DNA of 64,000 nucleotides from Phycisphaerales bacterium (GCA_028284805.1 JANQQZ010000133.1:49898-113897); one strand, 5' to 3'. Shown: positions 17,889 to 27,550, counted from the stretch's first letter. Numbers and translations: made by a program. Notes: generated from the sequence alone by a model not told the origin.

Positions 17889-18532
17889 TCCAGGCATTGC
17901 TGAACTTGCACCGCTCGAACACGAACGTGACCGTACAGATTGCACCAGACTTCCAACGGGTCATCGACCCGACCGATTTAAGTGCCGTAGCACAGAAAGA
18001 CCACTGGTACGGAGCACCGTACCGTCGAGGGGATCTCGACGATTCAAGCACAGATGGCGTGACGGCGCATTGTGCTCCTGTCGAATGTGACCAATCGGAC
18101 GAATTCTCGAGAATGGTCTATGCCAACTGTTTCTTGTATGGCTACCAGAGAGTCGAAGCAGAATGGCAGACAACCAAGACCGGCACAGAGCGTGTATTCA
18201 AACTCGAGGAGGTCATTGATCCGCTTAATCGGAGAAGCCCCAGTGCTGGGCGTTTCCTCCATGCCATTCGTGACACCAAGTCAAAGCTGTTTACGCATCT
18301 GGATGGCGCGCTGCTGGGCTACTCAAGTACTGACCGTGAACGGCGAGTGAGCTGTGGTGTCACGATCAAGAACGCTCCAAAGGCTGAGAGCAAGCCAAAA
18401 CTCTTCAGGATCGACGGTGAAATCCCAACGGAGAGCTTTGAGGAGATTTCAACTCTGTTTATGGATCAGAATGGCCTTGTGCTTGAGTACTTTCTTGGAC
18501 GCGGCACTCCGGAGCCTACTACACACACGTAG
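17753..18532 (+). CDS. hypothetical protein (accessory)
   Basis: ATG (MEPVLADKVRERDGLVKL...) ORF of about 259 aa; low-GC codon use; no family recognised. Confidence 0.5.
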   Translation: MEPVLADKVRERDGLVKLSEASHDATGFIGNKWRVPFHPSLSDHVIQALLNLHRSNTNVTVQIAPDFQRVIDPTDLSAVAQKDHWYGAPYRRGDLDDSSTDGVTAHCAPVECDQSDEFSRMVYANCFLYGYQRVEAEWQTTKTGTERVFKLEEVIDPLNRRSPSAGRFLHAIRDTKSKLFTHLDGALLGYSSTDRERRVSCGVTIKNAPKAESKPKLFRIDGEIPTESFEEISTLFMDQNGLVLEYFLGRGTPEPTTHT

Positions 18533-18587
18533 TCGGCCACGACCAGTATCCTGCGCATCACCCATCCGAGATGGGTGATGACACCAA

Positions 18588-19475
18588 CTACTCCCCCACC
18601 TCAACCGTGATCGACGCCCAGTAGCTCTCCCAGTCCGCCCGCCGCGGCTGTTCGTCCGAGGCCGACTCGGGCAGCCCCAGCGCCGGCAACCCGTTCTCCG
18701 CAGCGGGGCCGATGGTGAGCGTGCGGATGAACCAATGGCCGGGCTTGTCGATGATGAACTCGGCGATGCCCTCCGCGTCGGTGAACGTGTCCTGCTCGTA
18801 GTCGTGGGCCTTGCTCGACTCGTGGCCGCTGGAGATCTTGAGCTCGGGCACGGGCACGCCCGCGGACAGCACGCGGACGCGGATGGTGTCTCCCGCCTGC
18901 CAGGACGCGGGGTTCGAGAGCGGGACGATCTCGAGGTGGTGGCCGACCGGCTGGGCGTAGCTCGTGTCGGCCGGGTCGATCGGGCCGACTTGCACGAAGG
19001 TCTTGCCGAACTTTGTGTAGTACTCGAGGCCCGGCTGCGACTCCGTGCCGCTCTCTTCTCGTGCGCGGAGCACGTCGAGCGCGCCCTCGTCCCACAGGTA
19101 GCTGGTGAACTTCTCCTCTCGCAGTTCGATGAACCGCGGGTGCAGCGCGGCCGCGGCGATGTGCAGGCCAGGCTCGGTCAGCTCGACCCTCGCGACGAGG
19201 GCGGGCTCCTCGATCGCGTAGCCCGTGACGGGCGTGGCAGTGCCATCGTGGTGCACGTCCCACGACGCGATCCGATCGGGCTGCGTCGCGCGTTCGCCCG
19301 AGGGGAACTCGTCGTGCCCCGTGACGAAGGCAAGCCGCACGGTGCCCGGCGCGTCCAGGCGGGTCTGGTCGGACACGACCCACGAGTTGTGCGCGAGCGC
19401 GTGGGCGGCGAGCAGCGTGACACTCCCGACGGCGACGGCTACAGAGATGGTCGATCGGTTCGCAGCGTGCGTCAT
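18588..19475 (-). CDS. DUF4198-type periplasmic protein
   Basis: Signal peptide then AHNSWVVSDQTRLDAPGTVRLAFVTGHDEFPSG; pattern of DUF4198 proteins. Confidence 0.7.
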   Translation of the reverse strand: MTHAANRSTISVAVAVGSVTLLAAHALAHNSWVVSDQTRLDAPGTVRLAFVTGHDEFPSGERATQPDRIASWDVHHDGTATPVTGYAIEEPALVARVELTEPGLHIAAAALHPRFIELREEKFTSYLWDEGALDVLRAREESGTESQPGLEYYTKFGKTFVQVGPIDPADTSYAQPVGHHLEIVPLSNPASWQAGDTIRVRVLSAGVPVPELKISSGHESSKAHDYEQDTFTDAEGIAEFIIDKPGHWFIRTLTIGPAAENGLPALGLPESASDEQPRRADWESYWASITVEVGE

Positions 19476-19661
19476 CGGCGGGTCTCCTGGTGATCAGTCC
19501 GATGCACAGAGTCTAAAGCAGACGTGATCACACGAGCCAGAGCGGCATGCAATCGGTCCGGCTCGGACGGTGTGCATGCAACCGCGACGCCCCCGAGCGA
19601 GAGGATGAATCTCTAATGAAGACGTAACTGTTTCATCCGATTTCCCGTCGCACGGGCTTGA

Positions 19662-19680
19662 ACTGAGAACGAGTCTCAGT
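19662..19680. promoter_or_regulatory. candidate Fur box (ACTGAGA-ACGAG-TCTCAGT)
   Basis: Perfect 7-5-7 inverted repeat; inner TGAGAACGAGTCTCA differs from TGAGAATGATTCTCA at 2 of 15 positions; 54 bp upstream of the ATG at 19735. Confidence 0.5.
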
Positions 19681-19734
19681 ACACTCCAGAAACCTCATGT
19701 TCGTGGGGCTGGTTCACTCATTCAGGAGCAATCG

Positions 19735-20850
19735 ATGCGTGTGACTTCTGTGGTGGCGTTGTCGGCAGGCATTGCGGCGTCGGCGGGAACCAGTGCTCAG
19801 GACTGGAGCACGGTGCCGTTCAGCACGCACGCCGAGTACCAGGCGGTGAACCCCGACGGATCGCCCGCGTACACGGGCGGGTTCCCGCTCAGGCTGAGGG
19901 GCGTGCTGCTGAACTCGCCTGGCACGGTGTTCGACAACACGCCGAACTTCGTGCCCGTGAACTGGCCCGCGACGGCGTTCCAGTTCGGTGCCCGCCAGCA
20001 GGTGTACTTCCAGGCGACGGATCCCGGTGACAGCGGGGGCACGGCGATGTTCCTCGCCCAGAGCCTGGGCAATCACCCTGTGAACCAGGACGACCTGTTC
20101 AGCTACACCGACCAGGAGTGGCTGGACGAGCTGGCCCGCGTGAACTTCGACGACGCGACCGGCCATGAGTTCCAGGCAGGCGACTTGGTCGAGGTGCGGG
20201 CCCGGATCGGGCTGCACTTCTCGGGCAAGTTCAACGTGAACGAGGCGCACAACAACGACCCGTCGGCCGACTTTGAGGTGGTGCTGATCCAGGCCGGCGC
20301 CGGTCTGCCCTCGCCGACGAGCATCGAGGTGAGCGACATCAAGGACGCCTCGGACGCTGACATCTTCGATCCGACACGGACCAGCGGCGGCGAACTCTAC
20401 CAGAGCACGCGCGTCGTGCTGCGTGGTGTCACCGTTGTTGACCCCGCGGAATGGACGGCTGAGAGCACGACAGCGGCCGTGACCGACGGCACGCGGACGT
20501 TACCACTGCTGCTGGGCACCGACGCATCCATCACTCCGGCTTCGGCACCCGCCGGCACGTTCGACGTGGTCGGCATCATGGACCAGGAAGCGTCGGTCCG
20601 GCCCGTCGGAGGGAATGACGGCTATCGTCTGGTCGTGACATCGGCCGACAATGTCTGGACGCGGTTCTGCGGCGATCAGAACGGAGATGGTGCCGTGACA
20701 CCTGCCGACTTCAACGCGTGGATCCTGAACTTCAACAGCAACAACCCGATCGCGGATGTGAATCAGGACGGTGACGTCACACCCGCAGACTTCAACGCGT
20801 GGATCCTGGCCTTCAACCAGGGTGCGAACGGGCAGAGGTGCCCGGGGTGA
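19735..20850 (+). CDS. secreted GC-type dockerin-domain protein
   Basis: Signal peptide; C-terminal CGDQNGDGAVTPADFNAWILNFN...DVNQDGDVTPADFNAWILAFN. Confidence 0.8.
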   Translation: MRVTSVVALSAGIAASAGTSAQDWSTVPFSTHAEYQAVNPDGSPAYTGGFPLRLRGVLLNSPGTVFDNTPNFVPVNWPATAFQFGARQQVYFQATDPGDSGGTAMFLAQSLGNHPVNQDDLFSYTDQEWLDELARVNFDDATGHEFQAGDLVEVRARIGLHFSGKFNVNEAHNNDPSADFEVVLIQAGAGLPSPTSIEVSDIKDASDADIFDPTRTSGGELYQSTRVVLRGVTVVDPAEWTAESTTAAVTDGTRTLPLLLGTDASITPASAPAGTFDVVGIMDQEASVRPVGGNDGYRLVVTSADNVWTRFCGDQNGDGAVTPADFNAWILNFNSNNPIADVNQDGDVTPADFNAWILAFNQGANGQRCPG

Positions 20851-20855
20851 GGGCC

Positions 20856-21503
20856 ATGAGCACGCGTCGAGGCTTCACGCTGATCGAGTTGCTCGTTGTC
20901 ATCGCTGTCGTCGCGCTGCTGATCGGCATCCTGCTGCCGGCGTTGGGCATCGCGCGGCAGAGCGCGCGGAAGGTGCGGACGCACTCGGACCTCCGCCAGA
21001 TCGATCTCTCGCTCGTGATGTACAGCGACAGCCATGACGGGGAGATCCCACCGACACGGGGCGGGTGCTCCACCCGCCTGAGCTACGAGCTGCCCCCGGA
21101 GCTGGCCGAACAGGACTACCTGCCGGGCGAGACGGGCGAGGATACCGGCGTGCTGCACGTCGGGTTCCACGATCCGTTCACCGGATCGCCCTACCGCTTC
21201 CGAGCGCCGGGCGCGATGATCATGAACGAGGCAACGCTGCTCACGGGCTCGCAGGGGGCAAAGCTGTTTATCCCCGATGCGTTCCCGAAGCTGGAGGGGC
21301 CGGGCCGGTATGTTCGCGATCCGAAGGAGAGCCCGGTGCGGTACGCGCTGTGGAGCATGGGCCCCGACCCGGAGGCGGAGAAGCTGCGAACGAATCCGGG
21401 CAGGGCACCGGTTCTGGAACAGTTCTGGATGAGGAGTGCGAGCGATGATGGATTGGTCGTACGGATCGTCTGCAACGACCGGGCGGAGATCGTCAGCCCG
21501 TAG
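20856..21503 (+). CDS. type II secretion pseudopilin-like protein
   Basis: [31 protein letters not shown] prepilin N-terminus. Confidence 0.85.
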   Translation: MSTRRGFTLIELLVVIAVVALLIGILLPALGIARQSARKVRTHSDLRQIDLSLVMYSDSHDGEIPPTRGGCSTRLSYELPPELAEQDYLPGETGEDTGVLHVGFHDPFTGSPYRFRAPGAMIMNEATLLTGSQGAKLFIPDAFPKLEGPGRYVRDPKESPVRYALWSMGPDPEAEKLRTNPGRAPVLEQFWMRSASDDGLVVRIVCNDRAEIVSP

Positions 21504-22188
21504 GGCTTTCTGCGTTGGGGGAGCCGCGCTGCTGGTGCTTGCTGGCTGTGATGCACACGACCACGAGCACGCGCACGACGACGGCACCTCGCACGGGCAT
21601 GCGCACACGAGCGGTCACCACACACACACACACAGCGGCGATGGTCACCACGACCCATCCACGTGGGGTGAGCTGCCCGAGTGGGCCCTGCGCACCGCCC
21701 AGCTCCACGGCGGGCTCGGTCCCTGGGCGATCAGCGGCGCGATCGCCGGTCGGGATGCACGCGAGCGTCTCGCGCCCGCATCGGACGAGGTCCTCCAGGT
21801 CGTGTACAAGCTGCCCATCGGCGTCGACGAAGCGCCGAACATGTGCGTCGCCGACGGCCTGCAGGTCGGCGCGGGCGTGAGCTTCGGCAAGAAGACTATC
21901 GAGGTCCGACACACGGACACAGTCCCGCTTCTCCGCAGCGACGGGGTGTCGTGTGCATCGGGGGTGTCGGTCTTCGTCGTGCGCAACTCGGCAGGCACAC
22001 CGCTTCGGGCGTTCGAGTACAGGCCGAACGACGAGCTGCGCCTGCTCCTCGAAGAGGGCACGCTGGGTTCCCTCGCGGACGATGCACGGGCGATCATCCC
22101 CAGACCCGCGGGGGAACTCTTCACGATCACGCCAGTCGAGGGCGAGGCGCTCGCTCGGCTTCTCATGCCGGGCGACGGCTCCTCGTAA
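21445..22188 (+). CDS. His-rich lipoprotein with FmdE-like domain
   Basis: Lipobox LLVLAGC, then HDHEHAHDDGTSHGHAHTSGHHTHTHSGDGHH; CVADGLQVGAGVSFGKKTIEV resembles FmdE CxxDAxQxxxGxTFGK. Confidence 0.6.
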   Translation: MMDWSYGSSATTGRRSSARRAFCVGGAALLVLAGCDAHDHEHAHDDGTSHGHAHTSGHHTHTHSGDGHHDPSTWGELPEWALRTAQLHGGLGPWAISGAIAGRDARERLAPASDEVLQVVYKLPIGVDEAPNMCVADGLQVGAGVSFGKKTIEVRHTDTVPLLRSDGVSCASGVSVFVVRNSAGTPLRAFEYRPNDELRLLLEEGTLGSLADDARAIIPRPAGELFTITPVEGEALARLLMPGDGSS

Positions 22189-22511
22189 GCGGCTCGGTCT
22201 CCCTACGAACATCGCCGCTGGCGACCTAGGGAAAGTCGAGACACCCCAACGCACACCGCGATACCCGCTCCCCCTCCTCCTCCCCCTCCCCGAGTGGAAG
22301 AGGGCGAGAGGGTCACACAGCCTTCGATCATTCTGATTTGCGGCTCCCCCAAGGCCCCAGGCCACCCAGATTGTCGATTCTGCGTCGTGAGTCAAAAATG
22401 ACCCGGTGATCTGGCCCCTCCGCGGCCCCTTCTGCGCTTCCAACTCCATACCGGCCAGTGTTTTGGCTGTGCTTGAACACGTGGAAACGGCTTTCTGTGG
22501 AGGACAATCGG

Positions 22512-25500
22512 ATGGCGATGACTGCAAAGAGCGTGCTGGCGGCCTGTGCAGCCGGTGTTGTTGGTGTGGGAGCGGCTTCGGGCCAGGTCGTCACATGGAC
22601 CGGCAACGGGCTGGACAACCTGTGGAGCAACGGTGCCAACTGGGACACCGGCAGCATCCCCGGCCCGACGGACACCGCTCGCATCGACAACGGCGGCCCG
22701 GACGTGACCCTTATCCAATCGGCCAATTCGCTCGATATCGTCAATTCGTCATCCGGCATCGCCATCAGGGCCGGGGGCACGTTCGTTGTCACGGGTGCCA
22801 CGTCGACCAACAACGGAATCATCACGCTCAACCAGGACAACTCGAGCGTCAACGCGGTTCTCGACATCCCGAACTCGACCGCTTTCCTCGGGTCGGGCAC
22901 CATCAGGCTGCTGACTTCTGCTGACAACAGCCAGATCACCGGCGCGGGCACGCTGGTCAACGGCCTGGGCCACAGCATCACCGGCACGGGCCAGATCAAC
23001 GTCGGGTTCATCAACCAGGGATCCATCCGCGCCGAGGCGGGCAACGGGGGTATTCGAACGCTCGACATCTTCGCGGGCGGGGAGAACCAGAACCTCCTGG
23101 CCGCGACGCAGACCGCTTCCGGGCCCGGAACGCTCCGCTTCTTCGGCGTGCCGATCGTCCAGACGGGCGCGGGCCAGATGTCCGCCAGCGATGGCGGGCA
23201 GATCGAGATCCGGGGCGGCTCGTCCGTGACCGGGGGCCAGCTCAACACCGCGGGCGGCGGGTTCGTCAACACCATCATCGGCGCCACCGCCTTCACCGAC
23301 GTCACCAACAACGGCGACCTCTTCGTCGATGCAGGTTCCACGGCCAACATCGCCGGCACCGGGCTGGTCAACAACGGGACAATAACCCTCAACAACCAGA
23401 ACAGCAGCGTCAACGGCATTCTGAACTACGCCCAGAACGGTTCGCTCTCGGGCACGGGCGAGGCGATCATGCGCACCAGCGCTGACAACAGCCAGGTCAA
23501 TTCTGATGCGGGCGTGACGATTTCGCACGGCGCGAGCCACACGATCCGGGGCGTCGGACAGGTCAACGCCGCGATCAACAACGCGGGCACGATCGCCGCA
23601 GACACATCGGTTACCTTCGGCACGACGATCCTCGAGCTCCAGACCAACAACAAGGGCAACTCGGGCCTGCTCGAGGCCCGCGCGGCCAGCGATCTCTACA
23701 TCGAGTCGATCGAGATCGACCAGACCACCGAGGGCGGCGGCGGGCGGATCGAGTCCAACGACGGCACCGTCAGCTTCTTCGGCGCCGCCAGCGTGCTCGG
23801 GGGCGAGATCACCAGTTCGGGCACGGGCACCCTGGGCGTCCGCTCTAGCTCGGTGACGACCTTCGACGGCGTCGTGCTCGACGCCGATTTCTTCATCGAC
23901 GCCAACAGCTCTTTGCTCATCGATTCGGGCCTGGTCAACAACGGCACGATCACCCTCAACAACCAGAACTCGTCGTCCAACGCCCTGCTGCGGACGGATC
24001 AGAACATCGCCATCGCGGGCACGGGCTCCATCATCATGCGGACCAACGCCGACAACTCTCGGATCGAGAGCTTCGACGGGGGCAGCATCAACCTTGGCTC
24101 GGGCCAGTCGATCCTGGGCGTCGGGGAGATCAACGCCGAACTGACCAACAACGGCGTGATCAGCGCCGACAACTCGGTCGTGCTCTCGTTCAGCGAGCTC
24201 GAGCTCGATGACGGCCCGTACGTCAACAACAGCCGCATGACCGCCGAGGACAGCAGCGAGCTGCGCGTCGAGGACGTGCTCATCACTCAGTCGCCCGCGG
24301 CCACGATCAAGTCCAATGACGGCCTCGTCACTATCAGCGGCAACTCGCGCATCGTTGGGGGCGCGCTCCAGTCCTCGGGCGCAGGCCTGTTCCGGACCTT
24401 CGGGGCCGGCGACCGCGAACTCAGCGGTGTCACGCTCGACGGCGTGCTCCAGATCGACGCCGCCCACACGCTCAGCGTGGACAGCGCGGGCCTGGTCAAC
24501 AACGGGCTGATCGAGCTCAACCGCAACAACTCGTCGTCCAACGCGAACCTCGACTTGGCAGACGCGATCATCTCGGGCACGGGCGAGATCCGGCTCCGCA
24601 CGGGTGGGTCCAACAGCTTCATCCGCACCGACACAGGCACCACGGGCACGATCGGTTCCGGTCAGCTCGTTCGGGGCGCGGGATTCGTTACGGGCGACAT
24701 CGTAAACAACGGCGTCTTCGCCGCGGACGGCAGCGTCACGCTGTCCGGCGCGGAGCTGACGATCAACACCGACAGCTTCGCCAACAACAGCACAATGCAG
24801 GCCGAGACGGGATCGAATCTGGAGATCAGCGGGACCGGGATCGATCAGACCGGCGGCGGCGACATGCTCGCCAAGGACGGCGGAACCATCGAGTTCAACG
24901 CCACAACCGGGGTGATCGGCGGCACGCTCGACTCCGATGGAACGGGCAACTGGATCGTCAATGGTGACGTCAGCTTCGACGGCGTGGAAGTGGGCGGAAC
25001 GGGCCGGATCGACGCGGGTGACGCGCTGCGCATCATCGGCACGACGCTCGACACCGATGCCTTTATCACCATGAACCCGCAGAACTCCAGCGTTGACGCG
25101 GTCATCCTGATCGAAGACGACCAAGTGACGACACTCATCGGCACCGGCACGATCGATGGCTTCACCACGGGCTTCGGCAACTGCCGCATCTCGCCGACCA
25201 CCGTCGGCGCAAACGAGGGCACGCTCGTCAACGGCCCGGGGCACACCCTCTCAGGCCACACCACGCTGCAGGTGGCCACAACCAATCAGGGCACTATCAC
25301 CGTCGGACGCCCGTTCGGTGACTTCTTCGCCAACGATGAGCTCACGTTCACACCCGGCAGCATAATGAACGTGACCATCGGCGCGACCGGGCAAAGCGGC
25401 CAGCTCGACCTGCTGACCAGCGGCAGCGCCTCGCTCGCCGGTACGCTCAACGTGCTGCTGGCCAGCGGTGAGACGCTCGTCAATGGCAACGACTACGTGA

Positions 25501-25778
25501 TCATCGATGGAGATTACACGGGTGTCTTCGACACCGTGAACACCGTCGTCGACGGCCAGCTCATCACGCGGGTGCGCTACGAGGCCGGCGAAGTCGTGGT
25601 CCGCACGCGCTGCCAGGCCGACACCAACCTGGACGGCAACGTGACGCCAGCGGACTTCAACGCATGGATCGTCGCGTTCAACAACACGGACATCATCGCC
25701 GACCAGAACCTCGACGGCATCGTGAGTCCTGCCGATTTCAACGCGTGGATCATCAACTTCAACATGTCGTGCCCGTAA
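22512..25778 (+). CDS. large secreted repeat protein (beta-helix/autotransporter-like repeats) with GC-type dockerin C-terminus
   Basis: Signal peptide MAMTAKSVLAACAAGVVGVGAASGQ; repeats NNGTITLNNQNSS...GTG.I.MRTSADNS; C-terminal NLDGNVTPADFNAWIVAFN / NLDGIVSPADFNAWIINFN. Confidence 0.8.
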   Translation: MAMTAKSVLAACAAGVVGVGAASGQVVTWTGNGLDNLWSNGANWDTGSIPGPTDTARIDNGGPDVTLIQSANSLDIVNSSSGIAIRAGGTFVVTGATSTNNGIITLNQDNSSVNAVLDIPNSTAFLGSGTIRLLTSADNSQITGAGTLVNGLGHSITGTGQINVGFINQGSIRAEAGNGGIRTLDIFAGGENQNLLAATQTASGPGTLRFFGVPIVQTGAGQMSASDGGQIEIRGGSSVTGGQLNTAGGGFVNTIIGATAFTDVTNNGDLFVDAGSTANIAGTGLVNNGTITLNNQNSSVNGILNYAQNGSLSGTGEAIMRTSADNSQVNSDAGVTISHGASHTIRGVGQVNAAINNAGTIAADTSVTFGTTILELQTNNKGNSGLLEARAASDLYIESIEIDQTTEGGGGRIESNDGTVSFFGAASVLGGEITSSGTGTLGVRSSSVTTFDGVVLDADFFIDANSSLLIDSGLVNNGTITLNNQNSSSNALLRTDQNIAIAGTGSIIMRTNADNSRIESFDGGSINLGSGQSILGVGEINAELTNNGVISADNSVVLSFSELELDDGPYVNNSRMTAEDSSELRVEDVLITQSPAATIKSNDGLVTISGNSRIVGGALQSSGAGLFRTFGAGDRELSGVTLDGVLQIDAAHTLSVDSAGLVNNGLIELNRNNSSSNANLDLADAIISGTGEIRLRTGGSNSFIRTDTGTTGTIGSGQLVRGAGFVTGDIVNNGVFAADGSVTLSGAELTINTDSFANNSTMQAETGSNLEISGTGIDQTGGGDMLAKDGGTIEFNATTGVIGGTLDSDGTGNWIVNGDVSFDGVEVGGTGRIDAGDALRIIGTTLDTDAFITMNPQNSSVDAVILIEDDQVTTLIGTGTIDGFTTGFGNCRISPTTVGANEGTLVNGPGHTLSGHTTLQVATTNQGTITVGRPFGDFFANDELTFTPGSIMNVTIGATGQSGQLDLLTSGSASLAGTLNVLLASGETLVNGNDYVIIDGDYTGVFDTVNTVVDGQLITRVRYEAGEVVVRTRCQADTNLDGNVTPADFNAWIVAFNNTDIIADQNLDGIVSPADFNAWIINFNMSCP
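22810..25230 (+). repeat. five degenerate coding repeats, period about 565 nt (~188 aa)
   Basis: Anchor (N)NGxIxLNxxNSS begins near 22810, 23370, 23938, 24499 and 25070. Confidence 0.75.
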
Positions 25779-25962
25779 TCGATCTGGCACACGCGATCCA
25801 GCTGACTCCAGCTCGTGGGCCATGAAGACACGCGGGCAGCGCCTCACAGTGCTGCCCGCATTTGTTTCGAAACTTCGGTGTCGCCTCGGCCGTCCCCGTG
25901 CACTCATCGCATCGCCTTCAGGACGCGGGAACCACGGACGACATCACTGCTACGATGATCGC

Positions 25963-27102
25963 ATGGTGGCCCGTCTGACGAGTCTGGCGCTGATCGCGGG
26001 TGGTCTGTTGCCGCCAGAGCCCGGGGGCTCGACCCTGTCCCTCGAGATGCCGGTGGCGTGCTGCGCACCGGTCGCGTCCCGAGCATCGGCCATCTCAATC
26101 ACGACGCCCGAGCGTATCGCGTCGCAGACAGCGGCCGCTCGCACCGAGGGCATGGTGTGGATCCCGGGCGGCGAGTTTTCCATGGGCAGCATCGACCCGC
26201 TGGCCCGACCAGACGAAGCACCGGTGCACCGTGTCCACGTCGACGGGTTCTGGATCGACACGCACGAGGTCACCAACGCGCAGTTCGCGGAGTTCGTCGA
26301 CGAGACGGGGTACGTCACCATCGCCGAACGCAAGGTTGACTGGCAGGAGCTGCGGAAACAGATGCCCGAGGGCACCCCGAAGCCCGACGACGCGGTGCTT
26401 CAACCGGGCTCGCTGGTGTTCACACCCCCCGATCGTCCGGTCGATCTCAGACGCTTCGGACTGTGGTGGACCTGGACGGCGGGCGCGAACTGGCGTCAGC
26501 CGGAGGGCCCGGGCAGCTCGGTCGAGGACCGGATGGATCACCCCGTGGTGCACGTCGCGTGGGACGACGCGGTCGCGTTCGCCGAGTGGGCCGGCAAACG
26601 GCTCCCGACCGAGGCCGAGTGGGAGTTCGCGGCCCGCGGCGGGCTGGACGGCGCCGTGAACAGTTGGGGGAATGAGCCCGTCGGCGCAACACGGTGCAAC
26701 ACCTGGCAGGGGCGCTTCCCTGTCAGCAACACGAAGGAAGACGGCTTTGTACGGACGGCCCCGGTCGGCTCGTTCCCCGCGAACGGGTACGGGCTGCACG
26801 ACATGGCCGGGAACGTGTGGGAGTGGTGCGAGGACCGCTTCGATGTCTATATCTACACGCAGCGAATAGACGAAGCCGGGCCGGGTGCCGTCGTCCGCAA
26901 CCCACGCGGGCCCGAGGTCGCCCGCGACCCTCGCAACCCCCGCGCGGTCGACAGCCGGGTGCAGCGCGGCGGGTCGTTCCTCTGCAACGACTCCTACTGC
27001 GCCAGCTACCGCCCGAGCGCCCGCATGGGGTGCGCCCCGGACACGGGGATGTCACACGTCGGGTTCCGGCTCGTCTCTGATGCGCCGCCCCCAGCCGAGT
27101 AG
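25963..27102 (+). CDS. formylglycine-generating enzyme (SUMF1/FGE) family protein
   Basis: WIPGGEFSMGS...LPTEAEWEFAARGG...NVWEWCEDRF...RVQRGGSFLCNDSYCASYRPSARMG...GFRLV; keeps the LCxxxxC Cys pair. Confidence 0.85.
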   Translation: MVARLTSLALIAGGLLPPEPGGSTLSLEMPVACCAPVASRASAISITTPERIASQTAAARTEGMVWIPGGEFSMGSIDPLARPDEAPVHRVHVDGFWIDTHEVTNAQFAEFVDETGYVTIAERKVDWQELRKQMPEGTPKPDDAVLQPGSLVFTPPDRPVDLRRFGLWWTWTAGANWRQPEGPGSSVEDRMDHPVVHVAWDDAVAFAEWAGKRLPTEAEWEFAARGGLDGAVNSWGNEPVGATRCNTWQGRFPVSNTKEDGFVRTAPVGSFPANGYGLHDMAGNVWEWCEDRFDVYIYTQRIDEAGPGAVVRNPRGPEVARDPRNPRAVDSRVQRGGSFLCNDSYCASYRPSARMGCAPDTGMSHVGFRLVSDAPPPAE

Positions 27103-27141
27103 ATCCGGCTGCATTGCAAGAAGGCATTTCACCCATCGACG

Positions 27142-27360
27142 ATGAAGGCCATCTCATTGAAGACTTGGCGCAGCAACACCAGCGTCCCATTCATCTTCGA
27201 TGTCCATGCGGTCATCTTCGCGGAAGACGCTCCTGCGAAGGAACGGGAGCTGCACTCTGCGTTCAATCACAGCCAGGTGAACCTAGTCAGCAACCGGCAG
27301 AGTTCTTCAACCTCTCGCTGGATATGAGCGCAACCGAAGTCGGGTGGCTCGATCTCGGGG
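27142..27360 (+). pseudogene. frameshifted remnant of a T5orf172/GIY-YIG-type domain
   Basis: Frame 1 SVPFIFDVHAVIFAEDAPAKERELHSAFNHSQVNLVSNR continues in another frame from ~27294 as PAEFFNLSLDMSATEVG. Confidence 0.65.
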
Positions 27361-27550
27361 CCGAGATCCACGAGGCGGCCGAGGCACGCGCACACAGCGA
27401 GTCCATCTCGCTCCGCCAGAAAACGTCCATTCAGCCCAAGCAAGATTGGCAAGATGTTCCCAGCCACCATGCAGTTTGTACAGATACACGCTCACACCAG
27501 CCCTCTTCTACGGGGCGTGGGAGAGGGACAGCGGTCGGACTCAACTCTCG

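Noticed and set aside
22749-25244. 831-aa minus-strand ORF opposite the repeat protein
   Set aside because: Shadow ORF from high-GC codon bias; Arg/Ala/Asp-rich with no domain, while the plus-strand frame has a signal peptide, repeats and a dockerin.
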